Assembly: GCF_002105155.1 (NCBI RefSeq)
Contig: NW_019029014.1
Coordinates: 394,518 to 458,517 of the forward strand
Source: Lobosporangium transversale
Lineage: Eukaryota; Mortierellomycota; Mortierellomycetes; Mortierellales; Mortierellaceae
Direction: 5' to 3'
Length of the DNA: 64,000 nucleotides
The translations under genes were made by a program, and so were the position numbers. Under the pieces are notes generated by a model. The model did not search any database. It saw only the letters and a program-made list of their open reading frames with translations, and was not told where the DNA came from. This document shows positions 12,391-22,117 of the stretch, piece by piece; position 1 is the stretch's first letter; every line of letters starts with the position of its first letter.

Positions 12391-13855
12391 TCAGTTAGAA
12401 AAAACGCGGAAGGAATTGGAAGCAATGTCCTCTTTGCAAAACCGGTCTTGGTTCACCTGGACGCCAAAAACGTTTGGAAACCCATGGCAGACCTCGTCGC
12501 CATACCCCATTGTCTTGACCAAGTATGTCAAAGCTGCTTGATCCTGTCGATGGTTCTCACGTGAGGACCCTTCAGGCGCGATACACTCCTTTGTCCTAGC
12601 ACAGTTGACCCATTCCTTCATAATTCCATCTCTGATAGTGGTATTGTGAACATCAAACGCAACGACGGCCCCGTTACAGTTTGTTTCGTTTTCTGCAAAG
12701 CTGCGCCATGAATCATGATAATATTGTAGAAGGCCTTGATGGGTCCAGTCACGCATGGTACCCTGCGATTCAGGAGTCCACAGTCCGTACCGTTTTAAAA
12801 AGGTCGGCAACCAGCGTAGGAAAGCTACGCTGATTCTATTACCAGAATCGAGCCATAGCACAATCTTGGGTTCATAATTTTGAGGCTGAATAGTAATAGT
12901 AGGTGACCCCGGGTAGGTCTTGTCCGATATGTCTGATAGGCCCTGCATCTCTAACTTGGGATTTGGAGTTGAAACTGGTACTGAAGCTGAACCTGGATTT
13001 GCTGCTACTGCTATTACTGGTGGTGCTGGCTGATTCTTGGGTGCTGAAGCTGAGGCTGTTGTCAAGATTCTTTGACTGATCTCCTCAATCATACCAACTT
13101 TCCATCCGTATTGGCCTCTTGTCTCGGCGTCCAGTTGCCAGAATGAAGGGTAATTATTAAACTCAAAATCAATTACCTCATCTATAAGCCCAGCCTCGAT
13201 CAATGCCTTGAACCGTCTCTTTTTTCGCTTGGTTGGACCCATTCCCATATTATAGACAACAATACGAGGTCGAATTTCGTACCCAGTACTCTGCTTAATT
13301 TCACTACCACCACCATCACCGCTATTGAGCCAATCTTCTTTGTATAGCTCTTTACTGTCAGTATTCTGGTCTATGTCATTTTGTAGGGCAAATTCCAGTT
13401 GATCTGCCGTCCTTGATTTGTCATTATCGAGTCCATCCAGATCTACATCCATGCCGAAAGAGCTTTTCTCTTTGTTTTTCTCCTTGCTGATGGTGTTTGA
13501 ATGATTAATCTTTTGCTTTGAATTTGGATTTGGGCTTTTTTCTTTTGCCTTTTCTTTCGCTTTTCCTTTTGCTTTTATTTTTGGACGGATGTCTTCAAGG
13601 TCGAGACTTGACTCCACATAGGAAGCTCCTCTAGTGATACGTTGTTCCTTTAACCTGATGTCTTCCTGAATGGATGTGTTTAATTGAGCGAATGTGGTAT
13701 TGAGATCATACAAAAACGCTTCGAGTGCACAGGCATGGTTCGCACTCACGGCAGTGACGATTGTGATTGGCACCTGTAAAGGTCGACGAGATTCCAGACT
13801 TGCCTCTACAGCATTGAATCGTATTCGTCGAGACTGTGGTCTTTCTGAAGAGCAG

Positions 13856-13886
<31 letters not shown>

Positions 13887-13936
13887 GAATGACATGGTAC
13901 GAGGGCAAGAACAAATATTTTATTCGTTTATCTCTT

Positions 13937-13985
<49 letters not shown>

Positions 13986-14119
13986 AAAAGGAAGAAATAT
14001 TAATTGAACTAACCTTGTGAATACAAGTAAATTTGGAGGAGACCAAAGAATATGAGGAAAAACCCAAAGATGAGTTGAGATTGATGAAGTTGGAGAAGCC
14101 TTGTCAGTTGAATGAACAT
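12391..14119 (-). CDS. Type II membrane glycosyltransferase-like protein
   Basis: Two exons, 14119-14014 and 13844-12391, join in frame to 519 aa. Exon 1 encodes a short cytoplasmic tail and one hydrophobic anchor (LIFGFFLIFFGLLQIYLY), the usual layout of a Golgi type II enzyme. Next come a Lys-rich linker with KAKGKAKEKAKEK and acidic patches (residues about 90-200), then a lumenal domain with YGWKVGMIEEIS, IVLWLDSGNRISV, a Trp-rich segment (GLWTPESQG), and a C-terminal block with CIAPEGSSRENHRQDQAAL. The single Asp in the WLDSG segment and the HRQDQ block resemble uncharacterised nucleotide-sugar transferase-like families (DUF1647 type), which I infer by pattern only. The 169 bp intron contains two T-to-A homopolymer hairpins (13852-13884 and 13937-13983). 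The gene converges on the ABC transporter with a 166 bp gap. Confidence 0.75.
13937..13983. repeat. Long T-run followed by A-run (hairpin-forming homopolymer)
   Basis: About 15 T then more than 30 A inside the intron of the glycosyltransferase-like gene. A similar but shorter T/A block sits at 13857-13884 in the same intron. Exact run lengths may be unreliable in the assembly. Confidence 0.8.
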
Positions 14120-14452
14120 GGCATAGCTGAGTGGTGAATATCTAGAGAGCAAGAAAGAAAGAGACAAATAGTATATTTATATCGAAAAGGAAATAAAAAG
14201 CAGAAACATTGTAGTCGGTATAGTTCTGAATCCTCAGTTCCACGCGAAATTGCTCCGTGCACGACCGTTCTATAAACAAATATACTTTATGAAGTTACAC
14301 GTAGATTTATGTCATTTATTACTAAAAGAGAGATGTACACTGTATAATATGCGCACCTTGCTCTTACCGCCTCCCCATATTGATTGACAGAACACACTTG
14401 TTCATTATAGTTTCCTCCAATTACTTTGCATTTGAGAAAGCTACTTGAAAGC

Positions 14453-14719
14453 CTAGCAGCCTGAATGGATCTGATGTGTAAATTTATAGTTCTTATCGTT
14501 CTCCGTGGTAACAGTGTTTAGGTATGGAATGTATATATGTGGGTGGTCTTTCAAATTGTTTAGATAGCTTTTTATCCTATCAGCGCTGGCCTCGGCCTCA
14601 AAGGAAACAAATGAAGATACGGCTTGAAACTCATTCCCTATGATCACATAAAACCTCATTTCAAAAAGAACTGAAAGGATAGAAAGCTTCCGACGGTATA
14701 CAAAAGGCAAAGACTTCAT
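14453..14719 (-). CDS. Small hypothetical ORF
   Basis: An 88-codon frame with a true ATG at 14719, beginning MKSLPFVYRRKLSIL and ending YKFTHQIHSGC. There is no signal peptide, no membrane segment after the start and no recognised motif. It lies alone between the glycosyltransferase-like gene and the tRNA. It could be a real small gene, an exon or chance. The rest of 14120-14962 shows no gene. Confidence 0.25.
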   Translation of the reverse strand: MKSLPFVYRRKLSILSVLFEMRFYVIIGNEFQAVSSFVSFEAEASADRIKSYLNNLKDHPHIYIPYLNTVTTENDKNYKFTHQIHSGC

Positions 14720-14962
14720 TCTATAAAAAGCGTAGACGACTTTTTACGCCAGGTATTACCAATATATAACAGAGACATTAATATCTACGAATTGTTGCAG
14801 TTGTCTTCACTGTAAAATCACAGTTGCAACTGTTTCCAGCCATGAAAAAAGATATACCCTTGGACAGACTCGCCATTGTAGTTTGACTGATCAAGTGCAA
14901 AAAAAGGTATCAGAAGGTCACAAGTTCCCTTGCTGGTGACAGAATATAGAAGTAAAAGAATC

Positions 14963-15034
14963 GCCCAATGTGGGGGTCGAACCCACAACCTTGAGATTAA
15001 GAGTCTCACGCTCTACCGATTGAGCTAACCGGGC
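14963..15034 (-). tRNA. tRNA-Lys (anticodon CTT)
   Basis: The minus strand folds as a 72-nt intronless tRNA. The acceptor stem GCCCGGT pairs with ATTGGGC (two G-T pairs). The D arm contains TTAGCTCAATCGGTAGAGC, the anticodon loop is ACTCTTAAT with anticodon CTT, and the T arm is GTGGGTTCGACCCCCAC. The internal A box (TAGCTCAATCGG) and B box (GGTTCGACCCC) are intact, so it should be transcribed by RNA polymerase III. CCA is not encoded, as expected in a eukaryote. Confidence 0.96.
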
Positions 15035-15176
15035 ATTCGATACTAGAAGCTCTTGTTGAGATGGACGTTCCTAGAACATATATAAATCTATTTCAACATC
15101 CCTTATTTACAAGGTCTTATCTTCGTGAACTATCACGAAAATGGAAAACATTGGTCTATAACTGCAAGACATCCGA

Positions 15177-15841
15177 GTCCAATGGCTGAGTAGTATACTC
15201 GTCAGGGCACCCCCTGTCTAGACTAGGGGCCGGGTTCGAGTCCTGGTTAAGGCATATAAAGTGAAGCAAACATGTGCCAGGTCAGGGATTTGTCTGAGTT
15301 TTTATACTTTCTCTTCGAGACAGCCTAGTGTTCTCCGCTAAGGCTAAGATCGTGGGTGCACTACCCTAAGTCGCCTGGCTGGCCACACGTCTTAGTTATA
15401 TATTCCACCCAGCCGAACCAGCGGTACATCTGGCAGCACATCCCCCATCCACCCACTTGACTAGGACAGCGATGATCACAAAGTTTGACGGAGTCCAAAG
15501 TAGAAATTTCAGACCAATCCCGCAAGATTTGGGTCCACATGCCAGTGGATTTGATCGAATAGAAAAAAAATTAAAAGTCGTCCTTAGCTAGAGTCGGCAC
15601 GCCAGCCTCCGCGGCTTTTCACGGGCGCAACAGGCCACATCGGAAGGATGGACTTCGAGTACCGATCACGGTGTACATTGGTAGAGAAAAACATGGATAC
15701 GAATTGGCTCCACAGCCATACCGTGCGAACTTTGAGAGTTTCACTTGTTTCATAGTTGAGGGCGATATCATTAATTTAGAGCGAGATTATGAAATAAAAT
15801 TCCTCACCTCTGTGGGTTCTTGTTAACACGAAAAAAAAAAA
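15177..15841 (+). mobile_element. tRNA-headed SINE-like retroposon
   Basis: The head (about 15177-15253) is tRNA-like. An A box match TGGCTGAGTAG is at 15183-15193 and a perfect B box GGTTCGAGTCC at 15233-15243. Between them is an Asp-like anticodon arm (CCCCT GTCTAGA CTAGGGG). The acceptor stem no longer pairs, so it is not a working tRNA. A non-coding body of about 590 bp follows, ending in an A-rich tail (about 15829-15843). A 17 bp direct repeat, aactgcaagacRtccga, with one mismatch flanks it at 15160-15176 and 15842-15858, as expected for a target-site duplication. At 665 bp it is long for a SINE, so the tail may derive from a LINE partner. Confidence 0.65.
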
Positions 15842-15858
15842 AACTGCAAGACGTCCGA

Positions 15859-17242
15859 CTATCCTTATTATCAAGTATCTATAATTGCAAGGTGTTTAGG
15901 AGGACTACATTTGGAAACTTTGGAGTTGCATATCGATGGTGTATGGGGAAGTACGACCCACCATGGCGATAGGAACGGCGATAGTGAGAGTGAGGAAGAG
16001 ATAGGGCTATGGACTTACGCCCAAGTCCATTACTCAGAGTTGGAAAGCCGGTTTCAAGACAACAACAAGAATAATTAACATGGCCATAGAAGAATTCAGT
16101 CATACAGAAATCTGGAACAAACGGTGTAAAGTTACCGTTGAATGGGAAAAGGCTTGTGGGATCACTGCTATGAGCAAACACGTCGGAGGACGCAACTGTG
16201 TTAGGGAGTACAGACGTAGTAGCAATGATTTCCTTGTTCCTTCTCTGAGACAACGGCAGAAACTGAATGTGAGAGAGATCTACAAGATCGCAGATGACCG
16301 AGTCCGGGGCAGCTACTTTGGGAAAACTAAACTGGACGTGATGGAGCGGCTAGGTGGAATGAAGTTTTGATGACTATGGATAGCGGATAATTTGCCGCGT
16401 TGCGTAGCAGGTCACGTCGAAAAGGTGGATTTTGAGTATTAATCACGGCGGTCAGGGTTTATGAAATCATGGTGGTTACGAAGAGAGCCAGACTTGGAGG
16501 CAAATAGATTTGTCCTCGTGAGCCTTAAAAAATAAAAAATAATAATAGTAGTAACTTTGATAAAAAAGTGTCATGATAGAGCCTGGGGGGGGGGGGGGGG
16601 GAAGAAAAGACAAGAGTGGGAAGCGCCAAATTACACTGCACAGCCGAGTCGGATAAAGAGCGCGTAGGTAAAGGAAAGGGTAAAAAAGTATGAAAGAGAG
16701 AAGCGAGCAATTCTCTGAATTCTCGGCGCAGGGTTGATTTTTTTTTTTTTTTTTTTTTTTTGGGTACAAAACAGTTGATCTTCTGAAGGCTGTCTTTTCC
16801 ATGCGAACAAGAATTAAAATAAATAAGTGAGTGCCGTCACACTACCGTTGGATATCTCGTGAGCAAACGCGCGCCAAGAGACACAGTATTGAGAGGCACA
16901 GGCGTAGCAGAGGTGGGTTCTTTGACTCTCACCAGGGACAGTGGCGAGCAGGTTGATGCAGATCAGCAGATGGCGGCAGGCTACCAACATCAAGTGGAAT
17001 TGACGGTTATGGAGCGCCTGGGAAATTGTAAATTTTTGATGCTCGATGACTGCAGCTAAAGGAAAACCTTTGCGCACAACAGGCTTAGTAGAGAGTAGAC
17101 CCCTGCCACAGGCCCACAGGGGGCCAGGGAAGTCTGCCTGGTGCTGGTATACTTCGAGGATAGGATGTTGTATTGTGCCAGTATGACTATGCGACTACAG
17201 TCGCAATGTTGGATACCGCTTCATTTGCGACCACGTGGGTTG

Positions 17243-17278
<36 letters not shown>

Positions 17279-17280
17279 GC
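15859..17280. other. Repeat-rich stretch with broken coding fragments
   Basis: No intact gene. Two + strand frames, ending at 16370 and 17059, share a short block (LDVMERLGGMKF versus LTVMERLGNCKF) and matching nucleotide context, suggesting two pieces of one repeat. A run of about 19 G at 16585-16602, a T-run at 16738-16761 and an A-run of about 28 at 17249-17276 follow. The A-run could be the tail of a retroposed copy. None of the fragments is assigned to a known element. Confidence 0.4.
16390..16460 (+). repeat. Diverged fragment related to the SINE body
   Basis: 16402-16450 aligns with 15625-15674 inside the SINE-like element. Shared blocks include caggYcac, aaggRtgga, tYgagtaY and atcacgg. 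Most differences are C/T or G/A transitions, as in an old, decayed copy. Confidence 0.45.
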
Positions 17281-17602
17281 TGCCATAACTTTCTATCAAA
17301 GGTTTGTACAGAAATGACGAATCGCGACATCCCTTCCAACCTACCATCTGCTCCCAAGTGCAAGCGGGATCCCTTGAAGGTATTAGAAAGCCGTTATAGT
17401 GGCACCATATAGTTGGGCTTTGCCCATTTTCCAAATATCTCTTGTATTCAAGAAATGTATTTGCATGATAAAGGATAGTATAGTACAGTTTTCCCGGAAT
17501 ACAAAACGCCTTTAATCCTTCCCCTTGACCTAAACTTTTACACCTATAATATTTATTTGAACAACGCCACAAATAAAACAACTGAAAACGCCGGGTGACG
17601 AC
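17281..17602. other. Intergenic, nothing seen
   Basis: No supported gene, RNA or repeat. The only long frame, on the minus strand, runs into the adjacent poly-A run and is not considered coding. Confidence 0.4.
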
Positions 17603-17798
17603 ATGTTTAGGTGTGATAACATCAGGAAGGCGAGGCTTCTGTTGCTGTCATATGAAAACCATAGAGAGGCGTTACTTGTGTACATGTACATTTCTGATGG
17701 ACTTCAAATAGACGACGGCGGTAAGTGTTATTAATTCTACTTCGCCATACACTAACTTAAATATTGACATTATTTACTTTTTAGAAATGCAGCACTGA
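17603..17798 (+). CDS. Possible tiny two-exon gene (43 aa)
   Basis: Exon 17603-17720 opens with ATG and reads MFRCDNIRKARLLLLSYENH and on to QIDDG. A textbook intron follows: donor gtaagt at 17721, branch-like ctaac near 17752, and acceptor ttttag ending at 17784. Joining to 17785-17798 adds four codons and a stop. The splice signals are better than expected by chance, but the peptide has no recognised motif. It may instead be a 5' UTR or the end of a longer transcript. It lies directly upstream of the repeat protein gene, on the same strand. Confidence 0.35.
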
Positions 17799-17891
17799 TT
17801 TCTAAAGGCGCTAAAGGGAGTGATGGCGAAGCAGGAAAGGAATGAGTGACTGGACAAAGAAGTTGACAGAAGAAGTATGTAAATGACTGGA

Positions 17892-17898
17892 TATAAAA
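17892..17898 (+). promoter_or_regulatory. TATA-like box upstream of the repeat protein
   Basis: tataaaa, 83 bp upstream of the ATG at 17981, preceded by a bendable A/T-rich stretch. It suggests the bacterial-looking gene has a eukaryotic-style promoter. Confidence 0.35.
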
Positions 17899-17980
17899 TA
17901 CGATAGGAGTAATGAACAGCTGCACAAAAAAACCACTTTCTCTCGTCCTCTTGCGCTCCAGCAAGCCGCTTTAAAGTAAA

Positions 17981-18727
17981 ATGCGAAAAACATATCTCTT
18001 TGCCTCAGCAATTGTGATCACTGTTACTATTGCAACTCCATTTCAATCGCCATTCTCCAATACGGGCAAGGAACTTGTAACAATCCAGGGCAATTTAGAT
18101 GTTACTGGTAACTTCACTTCTGACAATATTAAATCCTCCGGCTGTATCCATTCCTCTGGCAATATTTATTCTTCTGGCAACATTAATTCCTCTGGCAATA
18201 TCCACTCCTCTGGCAATATTAGCTCCTTCGGCAATATTAGCTCCTTCGGCAATATCCACTCTTCTGGCAGTATCAGTTCCTCAGAAAACATTGAATCCTA
18301 TGGCAGTATCATTTCCGCTGATAATATTATCTCTAGCGGCTACATCTCGACTGAAAAATATGTTCATGTTAAAAAAGAATATACTATAGGAGAGAATTGC
18401 CCTACGAACGGCCTAATCGGAGTGGATAATACCGGTCAAGTTCTTTCTTGCCAAGCCGGGGCATGACGCAAATCATCAACCGTTCAAACGGGTACGGTCA
18501 TTCGAGGACATGCTGAGAGAGCATTCCGCTTCCCAGCTGCCTTTGTTTCATGTGAGCCTCATGAGCGTGTGGTTGGTGGAGGAGGCGCATGCCAACAGCC
18601 AGATGGGTATATCTGGCTTATAGCTTCAAAACCAGTTGATAATGGTTGGCTTATTCAGTGTGATGGGGGAATGAAGCAACAGTGGGGTACTGCAAGTGTA
18701 TGGGCCATTTGTTTCCACAGTGCATAA
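17981..18727 (+). pseudogene. Secreted hexapeptide-repeat protein with bacterial pilus-tip/shufflon-like C-terminus, in-frame TGA
   Basis: ATG at 17981 follows a pyrimidine-poor leader. Residues 1-20 look like a signal peptide (MRKTYLFASAIVITVTIA). Residues about 40-125 are a six-residue repeat (SSGNIx), encoded by imperfect 18 bp units, as in a beta-solenoid. A short domain follows, ending TNGLIGVDNTGQVLSCQAGA, and then TGA at 18464-18466. The same frame stays open another 86 codons to TAA at 18725-18727 and contains VVGGGGACQQPDGYIWL, NGWLIQCDGGMKQQ and VWAICFHSA. Known family pattern: bacterial type IV pilus tip/shufflon proteins carry LSCQ-x-G-x-W, then a Cys-rich C-terminus with VVGGGG. 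The TGA sits exactly where the Trp is expected, so a TGG to TGA change is the simple explanation. No intron is present. I infer transfer from bacteria, possibly an endosymbiont. Confidence 0.6.
18135..18300 (+). repeat. 18 bp tandem repeat array in coding sequence
   Basis: About nine imperfect copies of an 18 bp unit of the type tcYtctggcaatatYNaY encode Ser-Ser-Gly-Asn-Ile-x. Variation is mainly in the last codon of each unit and in the G-to-F change in two units. Confidence 0.75.
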
Positions 18728-19385
18728 AGGATTCCGACAATAAAATTTTCAGTGCAGTTGGTGCAAAAACACTGATCCATCCTCTGTTATTACAAAGCGA
18801 TGAAAGCATGAAATTAAGACTATTCTTATGAGTTTCATTCAAGGAATGAGACTTCGGCACATTAGTATAACACAATGTTGAACGAGGCATCAAAAGCAAA
18901 AGAGCTTTTAAGAACCAAAGACGCCTATTTAAACTTTGCAGATCATTTACATATCAAAATTGCGGACCAAGCGCATATCTGGAAATTGTAAATGGCTGGT
19001 TTATCGTTGCTTTTTGATCCTTTTACGTGTTCTCCCCATCATCCACATAGACCGTTATAGCATATACGATGACCTAGGATACATCTCACACGGTATAGAC
19101 AACACACACACACACATATATATATATATGTATATAAACGCTTTATTTCGTCTATATTCTATGGCTTTGAAGGGCCATATTATATAAGTTAGTTTAAAAA
19201 AGATAAACTGTGGTTTTAGTTGTGGAAGTAATATTTAATACAAAGCAGCACACACACCTTGGCTCAGTTATAAAGTTGACTTTAAAGGTGATCCATATTT
19301 CACGACCGTTATGTTCTTTCACATATTGTCCCCTCTGAATATAAGTATATTTATGCAGGTTAACAAAACAGAATATTAACTTTAT
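18728..19385. other. Intergenic, no gene seen
   Basis: Contains a short (CA)n/(TA)n microsatellite at 19101-19135. No convincing coding or RNA signal. Confidence 0.5.
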
Positions 19386-20819
19386 TTAATCTGCTTCTGG
19401 TGTTGACTCTCTATCAGAGTGACTATCTGACCCAGATCCAGATCTAGATCCAAAAATATCGAGCGAATCAATGAGTCGGCGCGTAACTGACTTATTTTTG
19501 ACTGTTGTCGTTACTCCTGCTGCTTCTGCTTCTGCTCCTGCTTCCGTTGCTGCTCTTGCTTCTGCTCCTGACTTTAAAGATGTAATTGTTTCAGCCGAGA
19601 CGCCTTCATGATCCACTATGAGAGGCATCTCCAAAGTATTAGGAGGGAGATTCACATCCATAAAGTAAACAGTGAAGCGGACAATATGTGAAATATTCAG
19701 CCAATCGAGGCTATGTTCTGAAGGAATCAATTGGAAATTGTCTAGGCGGATATCTAGTTCAAGGGGCTTTTTCCGACCAAAGTCCAGATCAAAATCCTCA
19801 TTTTCGACCTTTTTGATCGAAGAAACCAGTCTAGAGCCTTTCACAGTGCATGAAGCTCCTGGCTCCTGACTAATTTTTATTTTTATTTTTTTTTGTAAAG
19901 AGATTATTAATGTTAGCGGCTGCTTTGAACAACACTAGGAACAAAAAGAATAGCAAGGGTAGAAGGAAGTGAGAAAAAAAAATGCTTAGAAACAACTTAC
20001 GCATTCTCGACATTAGGATGACCTCGTTTGGTAGTATAGTTGATATCTTCTGTCTGAACAACAGCAATGTCGATTTCCTTGATCATAAAAGACTTGTGAC
20101 GAGCCTTCATATCGACTGTGGCACGAAGCTTCTCTTGATTCAATGAAATTCGTGAAGGTATTGTCACCTTGCACCGGAACTGTTTTGGTAAATCTGTGGA
20201 CGCTGTCAACAATGGTGTGCTTGATTGATCTTCAGAAGCACCAACAGTAGTAGGGATGGGTCGACGAAGGATCAAGTCATGCTTTACAATTCGTGTGGAT
20301 GAAAAGATAGAGTCGCGTTGCAAAGTTGCATGGATCTCATATTTCCAGTCAATGTAGTGAGTATCCAGTTTGTTGATTAGGGTTGGGGGAAGGACATCAG
20401 GATGTGGTAGGTCAATACGGAAAGGAAGATATTGTGTGCCTGACTCTGGAACTCTGATTGTGCCATGCCCTTCAGTATCATTGGCTGCAATCAAATCGAA
20501 TGTGGATCCTACAAGGCGCTCATGGACAATTACAGGCTTGGTATCGATATTTAATGCCACTCCAACTATTACAAGGCGTTAAATTATAAAGATTAAGAAT
20601 AAATATTGGATCTCTATTTCATATCACCATAAATTTATTCCATGAATAAATAAATAACATACTGTGTCCATGGATGTCCACCTTTGCCACTTTGAACTTC
20701 TCAGGGCTATCCAATTGGAGCACGATATCGCCAGTTAACGTTTGCAACTGGCTCTTTGTATCAAGCTCAACAATGAAGGGCTGTTCGGTATTGAGAATGA
20801 TATCAAAAGTGAAACCCAT
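19386..20819 (-). CDS. Arrestin-like (alpha-arrestin) protein, copy A
   Basis: Three exons, 20819-20663, 20565-20001 and 19869-19386, join in frame to 401 aa. Donors are gtatgt and gtaagt. The start MGFTFDIILNTEQPFIVELD and the internal VKVDIHGHIGVAL strand match an arrestin_N sandwich. A second beta-rich half contains LPFRIDLPHPDVLPPTLI and FRCKVTIPSRISLNQEKLRA, as in arrestin_C. The C-terminus has an Ala/Glu repeat (EAEAAG) and a Ser/Asp-rich tail with GSGSDSHSDRESTPEAD. Fungal alpha-arrestins usually recruit ubiquitin ligases to plasma-membrane cargo. No clear PPxY motif is visible, so that role is uncertain. A related gene lies 1.3 kb upstream in the same orientation. Confidence 0.75.
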
Positions 20820-22117
20820 GTTGAATTATATACGTGCAAAGAATGGATGATAAATGTATGTGGATGGTTAAGGGGGCGTAATGAACTTCAGAAATGTGTG
20901 AGGAAATTAAGAATGGGTATAATAGGAATAGAATATGCTGTGAGAAACGATAGGGAAAAGAGAAAGAAATGCTCCTTTTTATACTGTCTTTTAGTAAATC
21001 GACCGCGGGCCAAAAGCAGTTCAATTATCCCTTTTTGTATTTTATCTGCACAGTAGTAAGTTTACTTCAAGTGGGCGAAGGCATAAAGTGGCAAAAAAAA
21101 TTCAAACTAATCGTTCCAATACTGCTCTTCAAATTTTTTTTTTTTTTTTTTTTTTTAATACTTTCGTCTGACAAATACATTGTACTCTCCAACCCAATTT
21201 TACATTGCTTTTTTTTTTTTTTTTTTTTTTTTTTTTTCACTCTTTGAGTCTTGAAGGATTGGTGGGCATCCAAGTTGATTGTCCTTGATACTTGAATCAC
21301 AAATAACTTTACCTCCTTCGGACAAAGAACAGAGATGATCATCATGCACCATGACTTAATTGGCATACGCCTCCTACGCCTCCCATCCCTTTTTTTAAAA
21401 AAGGAGCTCAGCCCAACTTGGCAATATTTTTCTAGGTCCTTCTGTTACAGACCAAGCAGGCAGGTAAGATGACGATCGATATAAAAACATGTATTCATTA
21501 CCAAGAAAGCCTGTCAGGAGGACAAACACAGCTGCCATCTTTAAATTGTTTCCGCAGTATATACAGTACAAGCTTCGCATGTTACAAAAGGAAAAGAAAA
21601 AAACTCTATCTGGCTTAGATGATGTGGCAGGGTAAAAAGATATATTTGTACATTTTGCCAGAGGACGTTGAAGCGGCTTTTGGCTTTAGTTTAGTCAGAG
21701 CTTCGGGTCAGATGGATAACATTTAATGGGAGTCTCCATCATGGGTTTATGATGCAAAAAAAGAGAGCTCCTGCATGTGTAACTGTTTTCTTTTTCTTTT
21801 TTTTTTTTTTTAATGCGGAGTTATCTTGCTTCGCCAACAACTGTACATGTATATATATACAATGTAAGCAAAAACTTTGTTCCCACCTCGGCAAGACTTT
21901 AATTGTCCCTCGCGTGAGGTGGATTTATGCTCCCGAGCTTCCCCTTTTTTTTTTTTTTTTTTTTTTTTTGGCAGGAACATTAATAATGCGTGGAAACTTA
22001 CACGTATCACAAAACTAGAAAAAGATTACAATATCGCGTGGTGCGAAAGGATCGACTAATTGTCTTACAGATTTATAATGTTTTTTTATGTATAAAAAGG
22101 AACAATCTGCACTCTTC
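20820..22117. other. Intergenic between the arrestin paralogues
   Basis: Contains long T-runs at 21136-21156, 21210-21237 and 21950-21969. A minus-strand frame at 21580-21395 (MAAVFVLLTGFLG inside) looks signal-peptide-like but has no supported continuation. No RNA gene seen. Confidence 0.4.

Noticed and set aside
15177-15253. Functional tRNA-Asp
   Set aside because: A and B boxes and the anticodon and T arms are present, but the acceptor stem does not pair and the sequence continues into an A-tailed repeat unit with flanking direct repeats.
16585-16602. Telomere-like G-tract
   Set aside because: A plain G homopolymer with no TTAGGG-type repeat; it sits in a repeat-rich interior region.
18464-18466. 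Intron rather than stop codon in the repeat protein
   Set aside because: No donor/acceptor pair around the TGA removes it while keeping the downstream conserved frame; the frame is already continuous across it.
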